A stretch of DNA of 45,449 nucleotides from an uncultured Eubacterium sp. (GTDB taxonomy: Bacteria > Bacillota > Clostridia > Lachnospirales > Lachnospiraceae), in assembly GCA_910584345.1 (NCBI GenBank), contig CAJTZX010000033.1, forward strand, positions 1 through 45,449, given 5' to 3'. Below, one piece after another: positions 1-8,024 of this stretch. The notes under the pieces are model-generated. The model worked only from the letters and a program-made list of their open reading frames with translations, was not told where the DNA came from and searched no databases. The translations under genes and the position numbers were made by a program. Every line of letters starts with the position of its first letter. Positions within the stretch are counted from its first letter, which is position 1.

Positions 1-42
1 AAACCATTCCGCCAGGTGCAGAGTCGTTCGGGAATCCGTTAA
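1..42 (+). CDS. C-terminal tail of a truncated ORF, possibly an IS21-type transposition gene
   Basis: An open frame enters from the left edge and ends with KPFRQVQSRSGIR followed by TAA at 40-42. Only 13 residues are visible, so the family cannot be read from the protein. The stop lies just before a sequence that looks like an IS21-family terminal repeat, so the tail may belong to the last gene of that element (istB-like). That is inference from position only. Confidence 0.35.
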   Translation, partial: KPFRQVQSRSGIR

Positions 43-80
43 GTAAATGACATTGGGGTGTGAAAAGTAACCTTTTTACA
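34..80 (+). mobile_element. Right end of an IS21-like insertion sequence
   Basis: Reading inward from position 80 on the minus strand, the sequence begins TGTAAAAAGGTTACTTTTC and continues to CCCCAATGTCATTTAC. A 5'-TG start and a GGTTACTTTT/AATGACATTG block resemble IS21-family terminal repeats as I remember them. A related, decayed copy lies at 23613-23690. The rest of the element lies outside the window, so neither the target duplication nor the other end can be checked. Confidence 0.4.
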
Positions 81-110
81 AATTATTAAGATTTTCTCAT
101 ATTCATTTTA

Positions 111-139
111 TTGAATCGGCGCTGTCTATCTGCTATACT
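111..139 (+). promoter_or_regulatory. Promoter of the AraC-type regulator gene
   Basis: A -35 box TTGAAT (111-116), a 17-bp spacer and a -10 box TATACT (134-139) preceded by TGC form a good extended sigma-A promoter. Transcription would start near 146, giving a leader of about 90 nt before the ATG at 237. It lies just downstream of the IS-like end. Confidence 0.6.
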
Positions 140-236
140 CATTGTAGCCAAACTTACGTTATCGTTCACAAATACGAGAGATTCCTGACAACATACCTTA
201 TCGTACACCTTAACATACAAAAGGAGCTTCCAGCCA

Positions 237-1169
237 ATGCCAAATAAAGGAACTACAAAAATTGAATTCAGATACTATAAAATGCCGGACGACGTTCCGT
301 TTCTGGCGTTATTTGGTGAAAATTGGAAGCAGCAATATGGAAAAGGCATCGATTATCTGCACTTCCATAATTATTTGGAAATCGGCTACTGTTATGATGG
401 AACCGGAACGCTTGCGATTGGTAAGGAAAAGTATCGTTATGAAAAGAACTGTTTTTCCATCATCCCACAAAATTGTATCCATACAACGGACAGTGATCCG
501 AATACGATTAGCAGCTGGGAATATTTGTTTATCGATATTGATTCACTGCTTTTGCAAATCTGTCAGAGCAGTATCCGGCGTATTAGCCAGATTTCCTCTC
601 GGATCAATTCCAGAGCGTTTTTAAAACAGGAATCGGAGAGCCCAAAGATCGGCCAGACCATTCGTGGCATATTAAATCTGATGCGCCGAAAAGACGAATT
701 TTATCTGGAGGAGGCAAAAGCAGAAATGGTAGTGCTGTTAATGAATATTGCAAGGGAAAACAGTACAGGCCGTCTGCCGGAAAAATTACCGGCAAAGGAA
801 ACCATTCCTATTGCCCAATCTTTGGATTATATTTCCATGCATTATATGGATCCTTTAAAAATCGAAGATCTGGCATCGAACTGCCACCTGAGCGAATCAC
901 ATTTCCGTAAAATATTTTCTTCTTACATGGGAATGGGACCGATAGAATATTTGAATATGGTTCGTATCCGAGCCGCATGCGATTTGTTAAAACGAACCGA
1001 TGATTTTGTATCAGACATTGCCAGCAAATGTGGATTTGCAACATTTTCTACCTTTATTAGAAATTTTAAGAAAATTATGGGCGTTTCACCAAATGAATGG
1101 CGCAAACGCCCGGATAATTATGAACAACAGCTCCTGAAAGCTCAAATCCATATGGAAAATGGATGGTAA
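237..1169 (+). CDS. AraC family transcriptional regulator
   Basis: This 310-aa protein has the two-domain layout of AraC/XylS sugar regulators. The N-terminal part (about residues 15-130) is a cupin-like sensing domain with the HFHNYLEIGYCYDG motif. The C-terminal part (about 195-295) carries the double helix-turn-helix, including LSESHFRKIFSSYMGMGPIEYL and the signature ending FIRNFKKIMGVSPNEWRK. AAGGAG at 221-226 sits ten bases before the ATG. It converges with a sugar ABC importer operon, leaving only 13 bp between stops, and that operon is the natural candidate target because its promoter carries repeated TTGCA boxes. The ligand is unknown. Confidence 0.92.
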   Translation: MPNKGTTKIEFRYYKMPDDVPFLALFGENWKQQYGKGIDYLHFHNYLEIGYCYDGTGTLAIGKEKYRYEKNCFSIIPQNCIHTTDSDPNTISSWEYLFIDIDSLLLQICQSSIRRISQISSRINSRAFLKQESESPKIGQTIRGILNLMRRKDEFYLEEAKAEMVVLLMNIARENSTGRLPEKLPAKETIPIAQSLDYISMHYMDPLKIEDLASNCHLSESHFRKIFSSYMGMGPIEYLNMVRIRAACDLLKRTDDFVSDIASKCGFATFSTFIRNFKKIMGVSPNEWRKRPDNYEQQLLKAQIHMENGW

Positions 1170-1182
1170 ATTACTTTGGCTT

Positions 1183-2019
1183 TTATTTGACTGCTCCCGT
1201 AATACCTTCTGCAAACTGTTTCTGCAGTACAAAGAAAATAACCATCGTAGGAATCGAACAGAACAATACGCCGCACATCAGCATTCCATAATCGATTACA
1301 TAACCTGTTATCAGGTTTGCAATCAGCATTGGCATAGTCAGTGATTGATTGTCCGTCATAATAACCTTTGGCCACAGATAAGAATTCCACGCATTCATAA
1401 ATGTGATAACGGCTGCCGCAGCATAAGTAGATTTCATCGTAGGCATAAACATACGGAAAAAGATCTGCACTTCACTCAATCCGTCTATTCGGGCTGCTTC
1501 TATAATGTCAATCGGGAACGATCTTGCATGCTGCCGAAACATCATAATCATAAACGGCGTCGATATCATCGGAAGGATAAACCCAAGCGTCGTATTTAAT
1601 AGCTTTGCCTTAGAAAACATCTGAAACAACGGTACCATTGTGGCTACCTGCGGCACCATCATAGCAAGCAACAAAATGGAAAACAGCTTATCTTTCCATT
1701 TGTCATTATAGATTTCAAATCCGTAACCTGCAATCGAACAAATCAGCAAGCAAACAACCGTTGTAACAAACGCATATAAAAACGAATTGCCGAGCGCACG
1801 CCATAACGGCTGCTGGCTAGTCAGATTCTTAAAGTTTTCCATAAAGTGCGTTCCTGGCAGGATACGCCCTCTTGAAATATCTGTGGATGTATTCGTAGCT
1901 GCAGATATCATCCAATACAGCGGGAATACGGAAATAACAGATACAATTGTAAGAAAAATATAAGTCGGAATCAGTCTGCGCTGGATCATGGAATTGTTTT
2001 TCTTAGTCACGCGTATCAC
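1183..2019 (-). CDS. Sugar ABC transporter permease, MalG/AraQ type
   Basis: This 278-aa inner-membrane permease has about six hydrophobic segments. It carries the cytoplasmic EAA loop (EAARIDGLSEVQIFFRMFMP, about residues 170-190) that docks on the ATPase subunit. Family CUT1 importers pair such a protein with a MalF-type partner and an SBP, and both are encoded immediately upstream. It overlaps the preceding permease gene by 17 bp, which indicates translational coupling. No ATPase gene is in this cluster, as is common for Firmicute CUT1 systems that share an MsmK-type ATPase encoded elsewhere. Confidence 0.93.
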   Translation of the reverse strand: MIRVTKKNNSMIQRRLIPTYIFLTIVSVISVFPLYWMISAATNTSTDISRGRILPGTHFMENFKNLTSQQPLWRALGNSFLYAFVTTVVCLLICSIAGYGFEIYNDKWKDKLFSILLLAMMVPQVATMVPLFQMFSKAKLLNTTLGFILPMISTPFMIMMFRQHARSFPIDIIEAARIDGLSEVQIFFRMFMPTMKSTYAAAAVITFMNAWNSYLWPKVIMTDNQSLTMPMLIANLITGYVIDYGMLMCGVLFCSIPTMVIFFVLQKQFAEGITGAVK

Positions 2020-2902
2020 CTACTTTCAAGTTAATTAATGCCAGAACCGCCACCATAATAAAGATTAGAAATGCCATTGCGGAAGCATATCCAAAGTTCG
2101 GTACATTAATAAAACATGTATTGTAAACGTAATGAGACATTGTAATCGTTGAATTTGCAGGTCCGCCCTTCGTCAGGTTCACAGACTCGTCAAACAGCTG
2201 CAGCGTACCATTGATGGAAGTAATAACCGTCATAATAATCGTTGGTTTTAACAGCGGAACGGTAATTCTCCAGAATGTTTTCCATCCATTGGCTCCATCG
2301 ATTTTGGCTGCCTCATATACAGAGTATTCAATATTTTGAAGGCCGGCAAGGTAAAATACCATGTTATATCCGGTCCATCTCCAAACAAGCGCGATAATAA
2401 TTACGATTTTGGCGCTTGTAGAATTTCCAAGAAAATTGTATCCGCGGTCTAAAATGTGAAGATTTACCAGAATCGTATTAATCAGCCCTTCCTGTGCAAA
2501 CAGGGAACGGAAAATAATAGCATAAGATACAAGCGATGTTGCACATGGCAGGAATACGCAGGTACGGAATAACCCTTTAAATCTTAACTGCTGATTGTTT
2601 AACAACTGTGCCAGTAAAATAGCAAGAAGCAGCATGATTGGCACCTGGATCAGCAGATACAGAAACGTATTAACAATGGACTGCTGGAATACTTTATCCG
2701 CAAGGATTCGTTTGTAATTATTGAATATCGGCTCTGCAAATCTCATATTTGCACCGGTTCCGGTCTGCAGGGATATGATAAATGCCTGAATCATCGGCCA
2801 AAAGCTCATAATTGCAATCATCAATGTTGCCGGTGTTAAAAATGTCCATCCGGCCACTCGTTGTTTGGCAATCAGCGTCATACCTTTTTTACTTGAGTTC
2901 AC
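2003..2902 (-). CDS. Sugar ABC transporter permease, MalF/UgpA type
   Basis: This permease subunit has about six transmembrane segments and an EAA loop (EAAKIDGANGWKTFWRITVP). I chose the GTG at 2902 as start because GAGGGG lies a few bases upstream. The open frame continues further upstream but has no ribosome site and an unlikely charged N-terminus. The protein is then 299 aa, normal for the family. It is the first of two permease genes, downstream of the substrate-binding lipoprotein, and overlaps the next gene. Confidence 0.9.
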   Translation of the reverse strand: MNSSKKGMTLIAKQRVAGWTFLTPATLMIAIMSFWPMIQAFIISLQTGTGANMRFAEPIFNNYKRILADKVFQQSIVNTFLYLLIQVPIMLLLAILLAQLLNNQQLRFKGLFRTCVFLPCATSLVSYAIIFRSLFAQEGLINTILVNLHILDRGYNFLGNSTSAKIVIIIALVWRWTGYNMVFYLAGLQNIEYSVYEAAKIDGANGWKTFWRITVPLLKPTIIMTVITSINGTLQLFDESVNLTKGGPANSTITMSHYVYNTCFINVPNFGYASAMAFLIFIMVAVLALINLKVGDTRD

Positions 2903-3004
2903 AAAAATGCCCCCCCTCTTTTCTTCAAAAGAATATCTGGAATGAATACGGGGAACCATTTCAGTTCCCCGTATCAGACACAGCACAAGCTTTCCTGCAC
3001 CTGC

Positions 3005-4417
3005 TTACTCTGTCATCTTAAATTCAAGTGTTTCCTGAGCTTCTTTCAAAGCGTCTTCTTTTGAAGTTCCGTCTGTAATCTTGATAATTGCTGTATTTAC
3101 AGCTTCTCTTGCTTCATAGTGATACGGAGTCTTTGTAAATTCCGGAATATGAGAAGAGTATTCTACCAATGTAGAATAAATTGGCTGTCCACCATAGAAT
3201 TCTACAGGCTCATTGTATACCGTTGACTCACCTGCCGGCAGATAACATGCAATACCGGATGTTTCAGGAAGAATCGTATCATAAAACTCTGTACTAGAAC
3301 CAAATGTCTTTAACAGGAAATCTTTTGCAAGATCCATATTCTGGCAGTTTGCTGTAATATACCAGGAAGAACCGCCGTTGTTTGCATAATTGGTAGCGCT
3401 GTCCACACCGTCAACCTTCGGGATCGTTGTAATCTGCCACAGCCCCTTCTGGTCTTCAATACCTACAAGTGTACCGTTCATCCAGTTACCATTTACGATG
3501 CCTGCTGCTTCGCCGTCTGTAACTGTCTTTACATATTCATCCCAGTTATTTACAAGTTTTACGACATCCTTTTGGATCATCTCTGTATAGAGGTCAACAC
3601 ACTTGTCAGCAATATCGTTGCCTGTTATGTACGCTTTGCCTTCTTCATTTACAAAGTTTGCGCCGCAGGACTGAATCATCAGCATGATAACGTCGCCGCC
3701 AGTTGCTTCACTTGTCAGAAGGTATTTACCTGTTTTTTCACGAACTGCCTGGCCGATTTCGATAAATTTAGACCATGTAATATCTTTCATATCATCGATG
3801 GAATAGCCAGCCTCTTCCAAAATGTCTGTACGATAAAAAGCTGCACATACACCATTGTCATATGGAACTCCATAATGTTTGCCATCTACCATAGAATAAC
3901 TTTGTTTTAATGCTGCAAAATCATCCCAGTTAATACCAATATCAGTTAAATCTGTAAATGCATCTGGATAGCTCTTTAAGAATTTCTGATAGCTGTTATC
4001 CTGCATCAGCACGATATCAGGCATTGTACTGTAATCGCCTGCATTTGCACAAGTGGTAAGCTTTGTCTGGCAGTCATCCGAAGATGTCTCAATAACTTCC
4101 AGTTCAAAATCTGGATGGTCTTTCTTATACTGCTCTGCCGCCAGATTCATAGCCTTAATATTGAATGTCTGATCCCATGCCCATACGGTCAGTTTACCGC
4201 CGCCGACAGAATCACCTGCATCTCCTGATGAATCCGCATTATCTGCTGCATCGGAACTGCTGTCATCCCCTGATGCATCCGCATTATCCGTACTGCCTTC
4301 ATCTGTTTTATTAGCGTCGTCGGCTGTGCTGTTTGCCGATGAATCATTACCGCCGCAGGCTGCCGTTGAAACTACCATAGCACCGGCAAGTAATACTGCA
4401 AATAATTTCTTTTTCAT
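3005..4417 (-). CDS. Extracellular sugar-binding lipoprotein of an ABC importer (SBP family 1)
   Basis: This 470-aa protein starts with a signal peptide and the lipobox STAAC, so Cys21 should be lipidated and anchor the protein outside the membrane. A long acidic Ser/Asp/Asn linker (about residues 22-70) precedes the binding domain, which begins KLTVWAWDQTF in the manner of family-1 solute-binding proteins. AAAGGAGG stands before the ATG. It is the first gene of an SBP-permease-permease operon. The sugar is not readable. The nearby GH112 phosphorylase and hexosamine kinase make galacto-N-biose or lacto-N-biose a reasonable candidate, but this is inference. Confidence 0.93.
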   Translation of the reverse strand: MKKKLFAVLLAGAMVVSTAACGGNDSSANSTADDANKTDEGSTDNADASGDDSSSDAADNADSSGDAGDSVGGGKLTVWAWDQTFNIKAMNLAAEQYKKDHPDFELEVIETSSDDCQTKLTTCANAGDYSTMPDIVLMQDNSYQKFLKSYPDAFTDLTDIGINWDDFAALKQSYSMVDGKHYGVPYDNGVCAAFYRTDILEEAGYSIDDMKDITWSKFIEIGQAVREKTGKYLLTSEATGGDVIMLMIQSCGANFVNEEGKAYITGNDIADKCVDLYTEMIQKDVVKLVNNWDEYVKTVTDGEAAGIVNGNWMNGTLVGIEDQKGLWQITTIPKVDGVDSATNYANNGGSSWYITANCQNMDLAKDFLLKTFGSSTEFYDTILPETSGIACYLPAGESTVYNEPVEFYGGQPIYSTLVEYSSHIPEFTKTPYHYEAREAVNTAIIKITDGTSKEDALKEAQETLEFKMTE

Positions 4418-4454
4418 ATTTTTCCTCCTTTAGATAATTATTTTCGGTAGAATT

Positions 4455-4463
4455 ATTATAGCA
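4455..4463 (-). promoter_or_regulatory. Extended -10 promoter of the sugar importer operon
   Basis: On the minus strand TGCTATAAT (-10 TATAAT at 4460-4455, with TG one base upstream) is a strong extended -10 element. No good -35 box lies 16-18 bp upstream, which fits a promoter that needs an activator. The upstream DNA carries the TTGCA boxes listed separately. Confidence 0.5.
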
Positions 4464-4481
4464 ATACCTATCAGCAGAAAG

Positions 4482-4549
4482 TTTGCAAATTCGCTTATAT
4501 AAATTGCAAATCCGATCAAAAATATATTGTTTGCATAATATTTGCAAAA
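4482..4549. promoter_or_regulatory. Array of four TTTGCA-type boxes, candidate AraC-family operator
   Basis: Near-identical motifs lie at 4482-4490 (TTTGCAAAT), 4503-4511 (ATTGCAAAT), 4530-4539 (TTTGCATAAT) and 4541-4549 (TTTGCAAAA). The first two are 21 bp apart, about two helical turns. They sit just upstream of the extended -10 of the sugar importer operon, where an AraC-type activator would bind. The assignment to the AraC protein encoded at 237-1169 is inference. Confidence 0.4.
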
Positions 4550-4610
4550 AAACAACCTGTTTTTTATCTAAATTATCTATAGTATCACAGGAATAAAATG
4601 GAAGATCAAA

Positions 4611-4640
4611 TTGACGATAAATCCAATTTTGATATATAAT
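4611..4640 (+). promoter_or_regulatory. Sigma-A promoter of the alpha/beta hydrolase gene
   Basis: TTGACG at 4611-4616, an 18-bp spacer and a perfect TATAAT at 4635-4640 form a strong promoter facing the hydrolase gene at 4705. It diverges from the sugar importer promoter, so the 287-bp gap holds two back-to-back promoters. Confidence 0.65.
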
Positions 4641-4704
4641 GAAGCCATAAAAACGTCGCATATTTCATTCATGCAATCGCAATTACATAAGGAGGGGCAT
4701 TCTA

Positions 4705-5568
4705 TTGTTTTTTAAACACATAAAAAATACACAAAAGGTTACCATTGTTACTGTCTCCATGTTTACGTGTAAAAGAGGCTCTCTGACTATTCGAGGCACA
4801 GAATACCGGCCGCAGGGAAGCCATCTTCCTATCGCCGTTGTCAGCCATGGATTTATGGCATGGCAGGATTCCGTACGCCAGTATGCAAAAAAGCTGGCAG
4901 AGCTTGGATACGTGTCTTACTGTTTTGACTTTTGTGGCGGCAGTGTCATAAAAGGAAAAAGCAGCGGAAAGACAACCGAAATGTCCGTTTTGACTGAAAT
5001 TGAGGATTTAACCGCTGTTATTCAGTATGCAAAGCGCCGTCCGTACACAAATGAAAAAAATATCGTTTTAATGGGATGCAGCCAGGGTGGTTTCGTATCA
5101 GCGCTGACAGCTGCAAAATCAGACGATTCAATATCAAAACTCATTTTATTTTACCCTGCTTTTTGTATTCCATATGATGCAAGAAAAGGAAAAATGCTTT
5201 TGGCAAAATTTGACCCCCAACATCTCCCTCCCATCATCCGATGCGGATCGATGAAACTTGGCAGATGCTATGTACAAGATGTAATCAAAATGAACCCATA
5301 TAAAGAAATACAAGGCTTTCACGGCGACATACTGCTTGTGCACGGAACAAACGACAACATTGTACATACAAAGTATATAAAAAGAGCTTATCAGACATAT
5401 TTATCAGAAAATAAGCAAAAGAACCTTACACGAAAGGTATTGTTTCGTTTCGTAAAAGGCGGCGGACACGGCTTTTCAAAAAAGTGTGACAGAGAAGCTA
5501 TCATGCATATTGAGCATTTTTTGAATATGCATGATGAAACACATGATAAAACGATCAAAAAACATTAA
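4705..5568 (+). CDS. Alpha/beta hydrolase (serine hydrolase, esterase/peptidase-like)
   Basis: This 287-aa cytoplasmic protein has the alpha/beta-hydrolase fold signatures. The nucleophile elbow is GCSQGG with Ser126. A later acid site is seen in LVHGTNDNIV, and the catalytic His is in GGGHGF near the C-terminus. The oxyanion segment VSHGFMAWQDS follows the first strands. The start is a TTG at 4705 with GGAGGGG at 4691-4697 before it; the next ATG (4759) lacks such a site. It has its own promoter and is followed by a PLP enzyme. Substrate unknown; members of this group include esterases and cinnamoyl-ester or acyl-peptide hydrolases. Confidence 0.85.
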   Translation: MFFKHIKNTQKVTIVTVSMFTCKRGSLTIRGTEYRPQGSHLPIAVVSHGFMAWQDSVRQYAKKLAELGYVSYCFDFCGGSVIKGKSSGKTTEMSVLTEIEDLTAVIQYAKRRPYTNEKNIVLMGCSQGGFVSALTAAKSDDSISKLILFYPAFCIPYDARKGKMLLAKFDPQHLPPIIRCGSMKLGRCYVQDVIKMNPYKEIQGFHGDILLVHGTNDNIVHTKYIKRAYQTYLSENKQKNLTRKVLFRFVKGGGHGFSKKCDREAIMHIEHFLNMHDETHDKTIKKH

Positions 5569-5620
5569 TATTAAATTTAGATACAGTAACTTCTGTTCAT
5601 TTGAAACACGAACCAAGTTC

Positions 5621-5673
5621 ATCAGAGAAATATTATCAAAAAATATTATCAGAGAAATATCATCAGAGAAATA
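5621..5673 (+). repeat. Three direct copies of ATCAGAGAAATA
   Basis: The 12-mer occurs at 5621-5632, 5648-5659 and 5662-5673, in the short gap between the hydrolase and aldolase genes and directly before the aldolase ribosome site. It could be replication slippage or a regulatory array; nothing in the sequence decides. Confidence 0.6.
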
Positions 5674-5693
5674 AATTCTTCGGAGGAATTGTC

Positions 5694-6716
5694 ATGTTAT
5701 ATTTTGAAAACGACTACTGTGAAGGCGCCCACCCCGCTCTTTTACAACAGCTGCTTACTACAAATATGGAAAAATTACCTGGCTATGGAGCAGATTCTTA
5801 CAGCAGTCTGGCAAAGGAAAAAATACAGCAGGCATGTAACTGCCCGCAGGCAGACATCTTTTTTCTTGTAGGCGGAACGCAGACAAATGCAGTCATTATA
5901 AGCTCCCTTCTAAAAAAATATGAAGGCGTGATCGCTGCATCTACCGGACACATCAGCATTCATGAAGCCGGTGCGATCGAAGCAACCGGCCATAAAGTTT
6001 TACAGATACCGCACAGGAAAGGTAAAATCTGCCCGCAAAGCCTGCAGAATTATTTGCAGACGTTTTATCAGGACGCAAACCATAATCACATGGTATTTCC
6101 CGGCATGGTTTATATTTCTCACCCAACGGAATATGGAACACTTTATACGAAAAGTGAACTGAGCAGAATCTCCGCAGTATGCCGGCATTATAAAATCCCT
6201 CTGTATCTGGATGGCGCAAGGCTTGGATACGGTCTGGCCAGTGAAGCGGCAAATATTACGCTGCCGGATATTGCTGTCCTCACAGATATCTTTTACATCG
6301 GCGGTACAAAAATTGGCGCTTTATGCGGCGAAGCAGCCGTATTTCCGAATAAAGCGCCCGCGCATTTTATAACGATGGTCAAGCAACAGGGCGCTCTTCT
6401 CGCCAAAGGCCGTCTGTTAGGCATTCAGTTTGATGCCCTATTCACCGATGACCTGTATTTAAAAATCAGTAAAAACGCGATAAAGACCGCAGATAAATTA
6501 AAAACTGCCTTAAAAGCAAAAGGATATCGTCTGTACGTAGATTCGCTGACGAACCAGATCTTTGTCATTTTGGAAAATACACAGATGGAAGCATTGAGCC
6601 GGTCCGTAGCATTTAGTTTTTGGGAAACTTATGATCCCACACATACCATTGTCCGATTTGCAACCAGCTGGGCAACCAAAATGGAAGATATTGATGCGCT
6701 CATTGAACTTTTATAA
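5694..6716 (+). CDS. Low-specificity threonine aldolase-like PLP enzyme
   Basis: This 340-aa enzyme is of the beta-eliminating lyase/threonine aldolase type (fold type I PLP), which cleaves threonine or allo-threonine to glycine and acetaldehyde. The N-terminus MLYFENDYCEGAHPALL, the glycine-rich VGGTQTNAV, the cofactor-contact LDGARLGYG and the Schiff-base motif GGTKIGAL with Lys206 are all present. I take the ATG at 5694 because CGGAGGAATT precedes it; an upstream TTG in the same frame would only add a repeat-encoded, low-complexity tail. Length is normal for the family. Confidence 0.9.
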   Translation: MLYFENDYCEGAHPALLQQLLTTNMEKLPGYGADSYSSLAKEKIQQACNCPQADIFFLVGGTQTNAVIISSLLKKYEGVIAASTGHISIHEAGAIEATGHKVLQIPHRKGKICPQSLQNYLQTFYQDANHNHMVFPGMVYISHPTEYGTLYTKSELSRISAVCRHYKIPLYLDGARLGYGLASEAANITLPDIAVLTDIFYIGGTKIGALCGEAAVFPNKAPAHFITMVKQQGALLAKGRLLGIQFDALFTDDLYLKISKNAIKTADKLKTALKAKGYRLYVDSLTNQIFVILENTQMEALSRSVAFSFWETYDPTHTIVRFATSWATKMEDIDALIELL

Positions 6717-6718
6717 AG

Positions 6719-6778
6719 ATTTTTATAAATACTTTTGTATATACTTTGTATATACCTTATAAAAACTCTTATAAAAAT
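6719..6778. terminator. AT-rich inverted repeat between convergent genes
   Basis: The arms ATTTTTATAA (6719-6728) and TTATAAAAAT (6769-6778) are perfect complements but 40 bp apart. Between them is a direct repeat of CTTTGTATATA. The stem is weak (no GC), so a terminator role is uncertain. The right arm covers the stop codon of the minus-strand gene. Confidence 0.25.
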
Positions 6779-7278
6779 ACCCTGTCTGGATAGCTTTTCT
6801 TAAGCGCCTGCAGCATCTCATCGCTCAGATCAAGCAGCAGCTTGATCTTTTGCTTATTTTCCATAATAATCATCGTATAATACGGTGTATCTTTTTCATA
6901 GGAAGTATAGTCATATTTTGGAAGGCTGATGCCTCCTGCATCTTTGCGGTATTTGGCTACCGCATCATGCCGGTTTGGAGCTGTTGTCTCCATCGTATTC
7001 AGCTCCAGTACATGTGCCGTTCTCCGATACCGTTTTCCCAATATTACCTCTATCGTAAGCGTCTGCCCTTCCAAAACATATTCATACTCTTTCTGGCTTA
7101 ATACACTGTAGAAAAAATACAGCAAAACGAGTAAAAAGCCTGGAAGCATGAATCCCTGAGAAATCATAATGCCCAGCAAAATAAACAATACAGCAAAAAT
7201 AACCATGGCCTTTTGCAGCAAGCCAGACATAGCTTTGGGCTTTCTGACCACTTGTTCGGTAATCCGGTAATTGTACAT
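6769..7278 (-). CDS. Small two-helix membrane protein of unknown function
   Basis: This 169-aa protein has a short N-terminal cytoplasmic stretch, a hydrophobic hairpin (about residues 25-62, two segments split by GFMLPG) and a soluble C-terminal domain of about 105 residues. I do not recognise a catalytic motif. Such two-helix proteins followed by a beta-rich PH-like domain are common hypothetical proteins in Lachnospiraceae. It lies 15 bp after the HEPN-like gene on the same strand and is probably co-transcribed with it. Confidence 0.65.
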   Translation of the reverse strand: MYNYRITEQVVRKPKAMSGLLQKAMVIFAVLFILLGIMISQGFMLPGFLLVLLYFFYSVLSQKEYEYVLEGQTLTIEVILGKRYRRTAHVLELNTMETTAPNRHDAVAKYRKDAGGISLPKYDYTSYEKDTPYYTMIIMENKQKIKLLLDLSDEMLQALKKSYPDRVFL

Positions 7279-7293
7279 AAACAGCCTTCCTCC

Positions 7294-7698
7294 TTATATT
7301 GTTTTCAGTATATCTCCATACTGACAAACCAACTCCGTTTCCAACATTTGAAATTGCGGAATATAAATGTCCAAAATGCGGTTTACCAGTTCCTTTGCCG
7401 CATTTCCATCATAAATATGCGTCATATCATTTCTGTCCTTAAGCATATCCAGCCAAACCTCTCCGCGAAAAAAAGGATAGACGGCATAAGCCTCTTTGAT
7501 GATTCCTCTGGGCGATCCTGTTGCAGAAGCCTTGCTGCCCTCATAAGCTAATAATTGTTTCAGCACTTTCCACCCCAATTCAAACTGAATCGAAAATTTA
7601 TCGATAATTCCGCTAATAATAAATTCATTGTCCATAGATTCTTTATCTGCGCGTTCCAAAACGCGCAGATGAGAAACATAATTATCAAATTTCTTCAT
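7294..7698 (-). CDS. HEPN-domain protein, HI0074/HepT type (nucleotidyltransferase partner, possible toxin)
   Basis: This 134-aa all-helical protein matches the nucleotidyltransferase substrate-binding/HepT family. The diagnostic HEPN motif R-x4-H-x-Y is seen as RNDMTHIY (Arg89, His94, Tyr96); in HepT toxins this motif is the RNase active site. I chose ATG 7698, ten bases after AAGGA, over a TTG at 7707. The gene overlaps the MNT gene by 14 bp, the usual arrangement of MntA-HepT (type VII) toxin-antitoxin pairs. Whether this pair acts as toxin-antitoxin or as a housekeeping nucleotidyltransferase cannot be told from sequence. Confidence 0.85.
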   Translation of the reverse strand: MKKFDNYVSHLRVLERADKESMDNEFIISGIIDKFSIQFELGWKVLKQLLAYEGSKASATGSPRGIIKEAYAVYPFFRGEVWLDMLKDRNDMTHIYDGNAAKELVNRILDIYIPQFQMLETELVCQYGDILKTI

Positions 7699-7978
7699 AT
7701 AATACAATTCCTTCTGTCTGAATCGATTGTTTCAGCTCTTTTTGTACGTTTCCATTTAAATTTATCACATCAAATTTTAACGGCGTAGCAACCTCTTCTT
7801 CTACATCCAAAGCAAACAAAATGTCATTCCCTCCCAGTACAGCCAAATCAATATCACTCGCACGTTCATAATTCCCTCTGGCTCTGGACCCAAACAAGAT
7901 CACTTTTTGTACACTGTGCTTTTTTGCTATCTCTCGGATTTCTTGTATGACAGCTGTTTTTATACCTGTTTCTTCCAT
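7685..7978 (-). CDS. Minimal nucleotidyltransferase (MNT), MntA antitoxin-like
   Basis: This 97-aa protein is a minimal polymerase-beta-type nucleotidyltransferase. It carries the G-S-x10-D-x-D motif as GSRARGNYERASDIDLAV. In MntA-HepT systems the MNT protein adds AMP to a tyrosine of the HEPN toxin and neutralises it; here the partner is encoded directly downstream with overlapping ends. AGGGGG lies before the ATG. It starts 46 bp after the end of the phosphorylase gene on the same strand, so the pair may ride on that operon. Confidence 0.88.
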   Translation of the reverse strand: MEETGIKTAVIQEIREIAKKHSVQKVILFGSRARGNYERASDIDLAVLGGNDILFALDVEEEVATPLKFDVINLNGNVQKELKQSIQTEGIVLYEEI

Positions 7979-8024
7979 CCTGTATGCCCCCTTCTAAATC
8001 AGCTTCTTCTTAAAATGTCTGCCA

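Noticed and set aside
5601..5693. N-terminal extension of the aldolase from a TTG at 5601
   Set aside because: The extension is encoded by the ATCAGAGAAATA repeats and has no homology, while a good ribosome site stands before ATG 5694.
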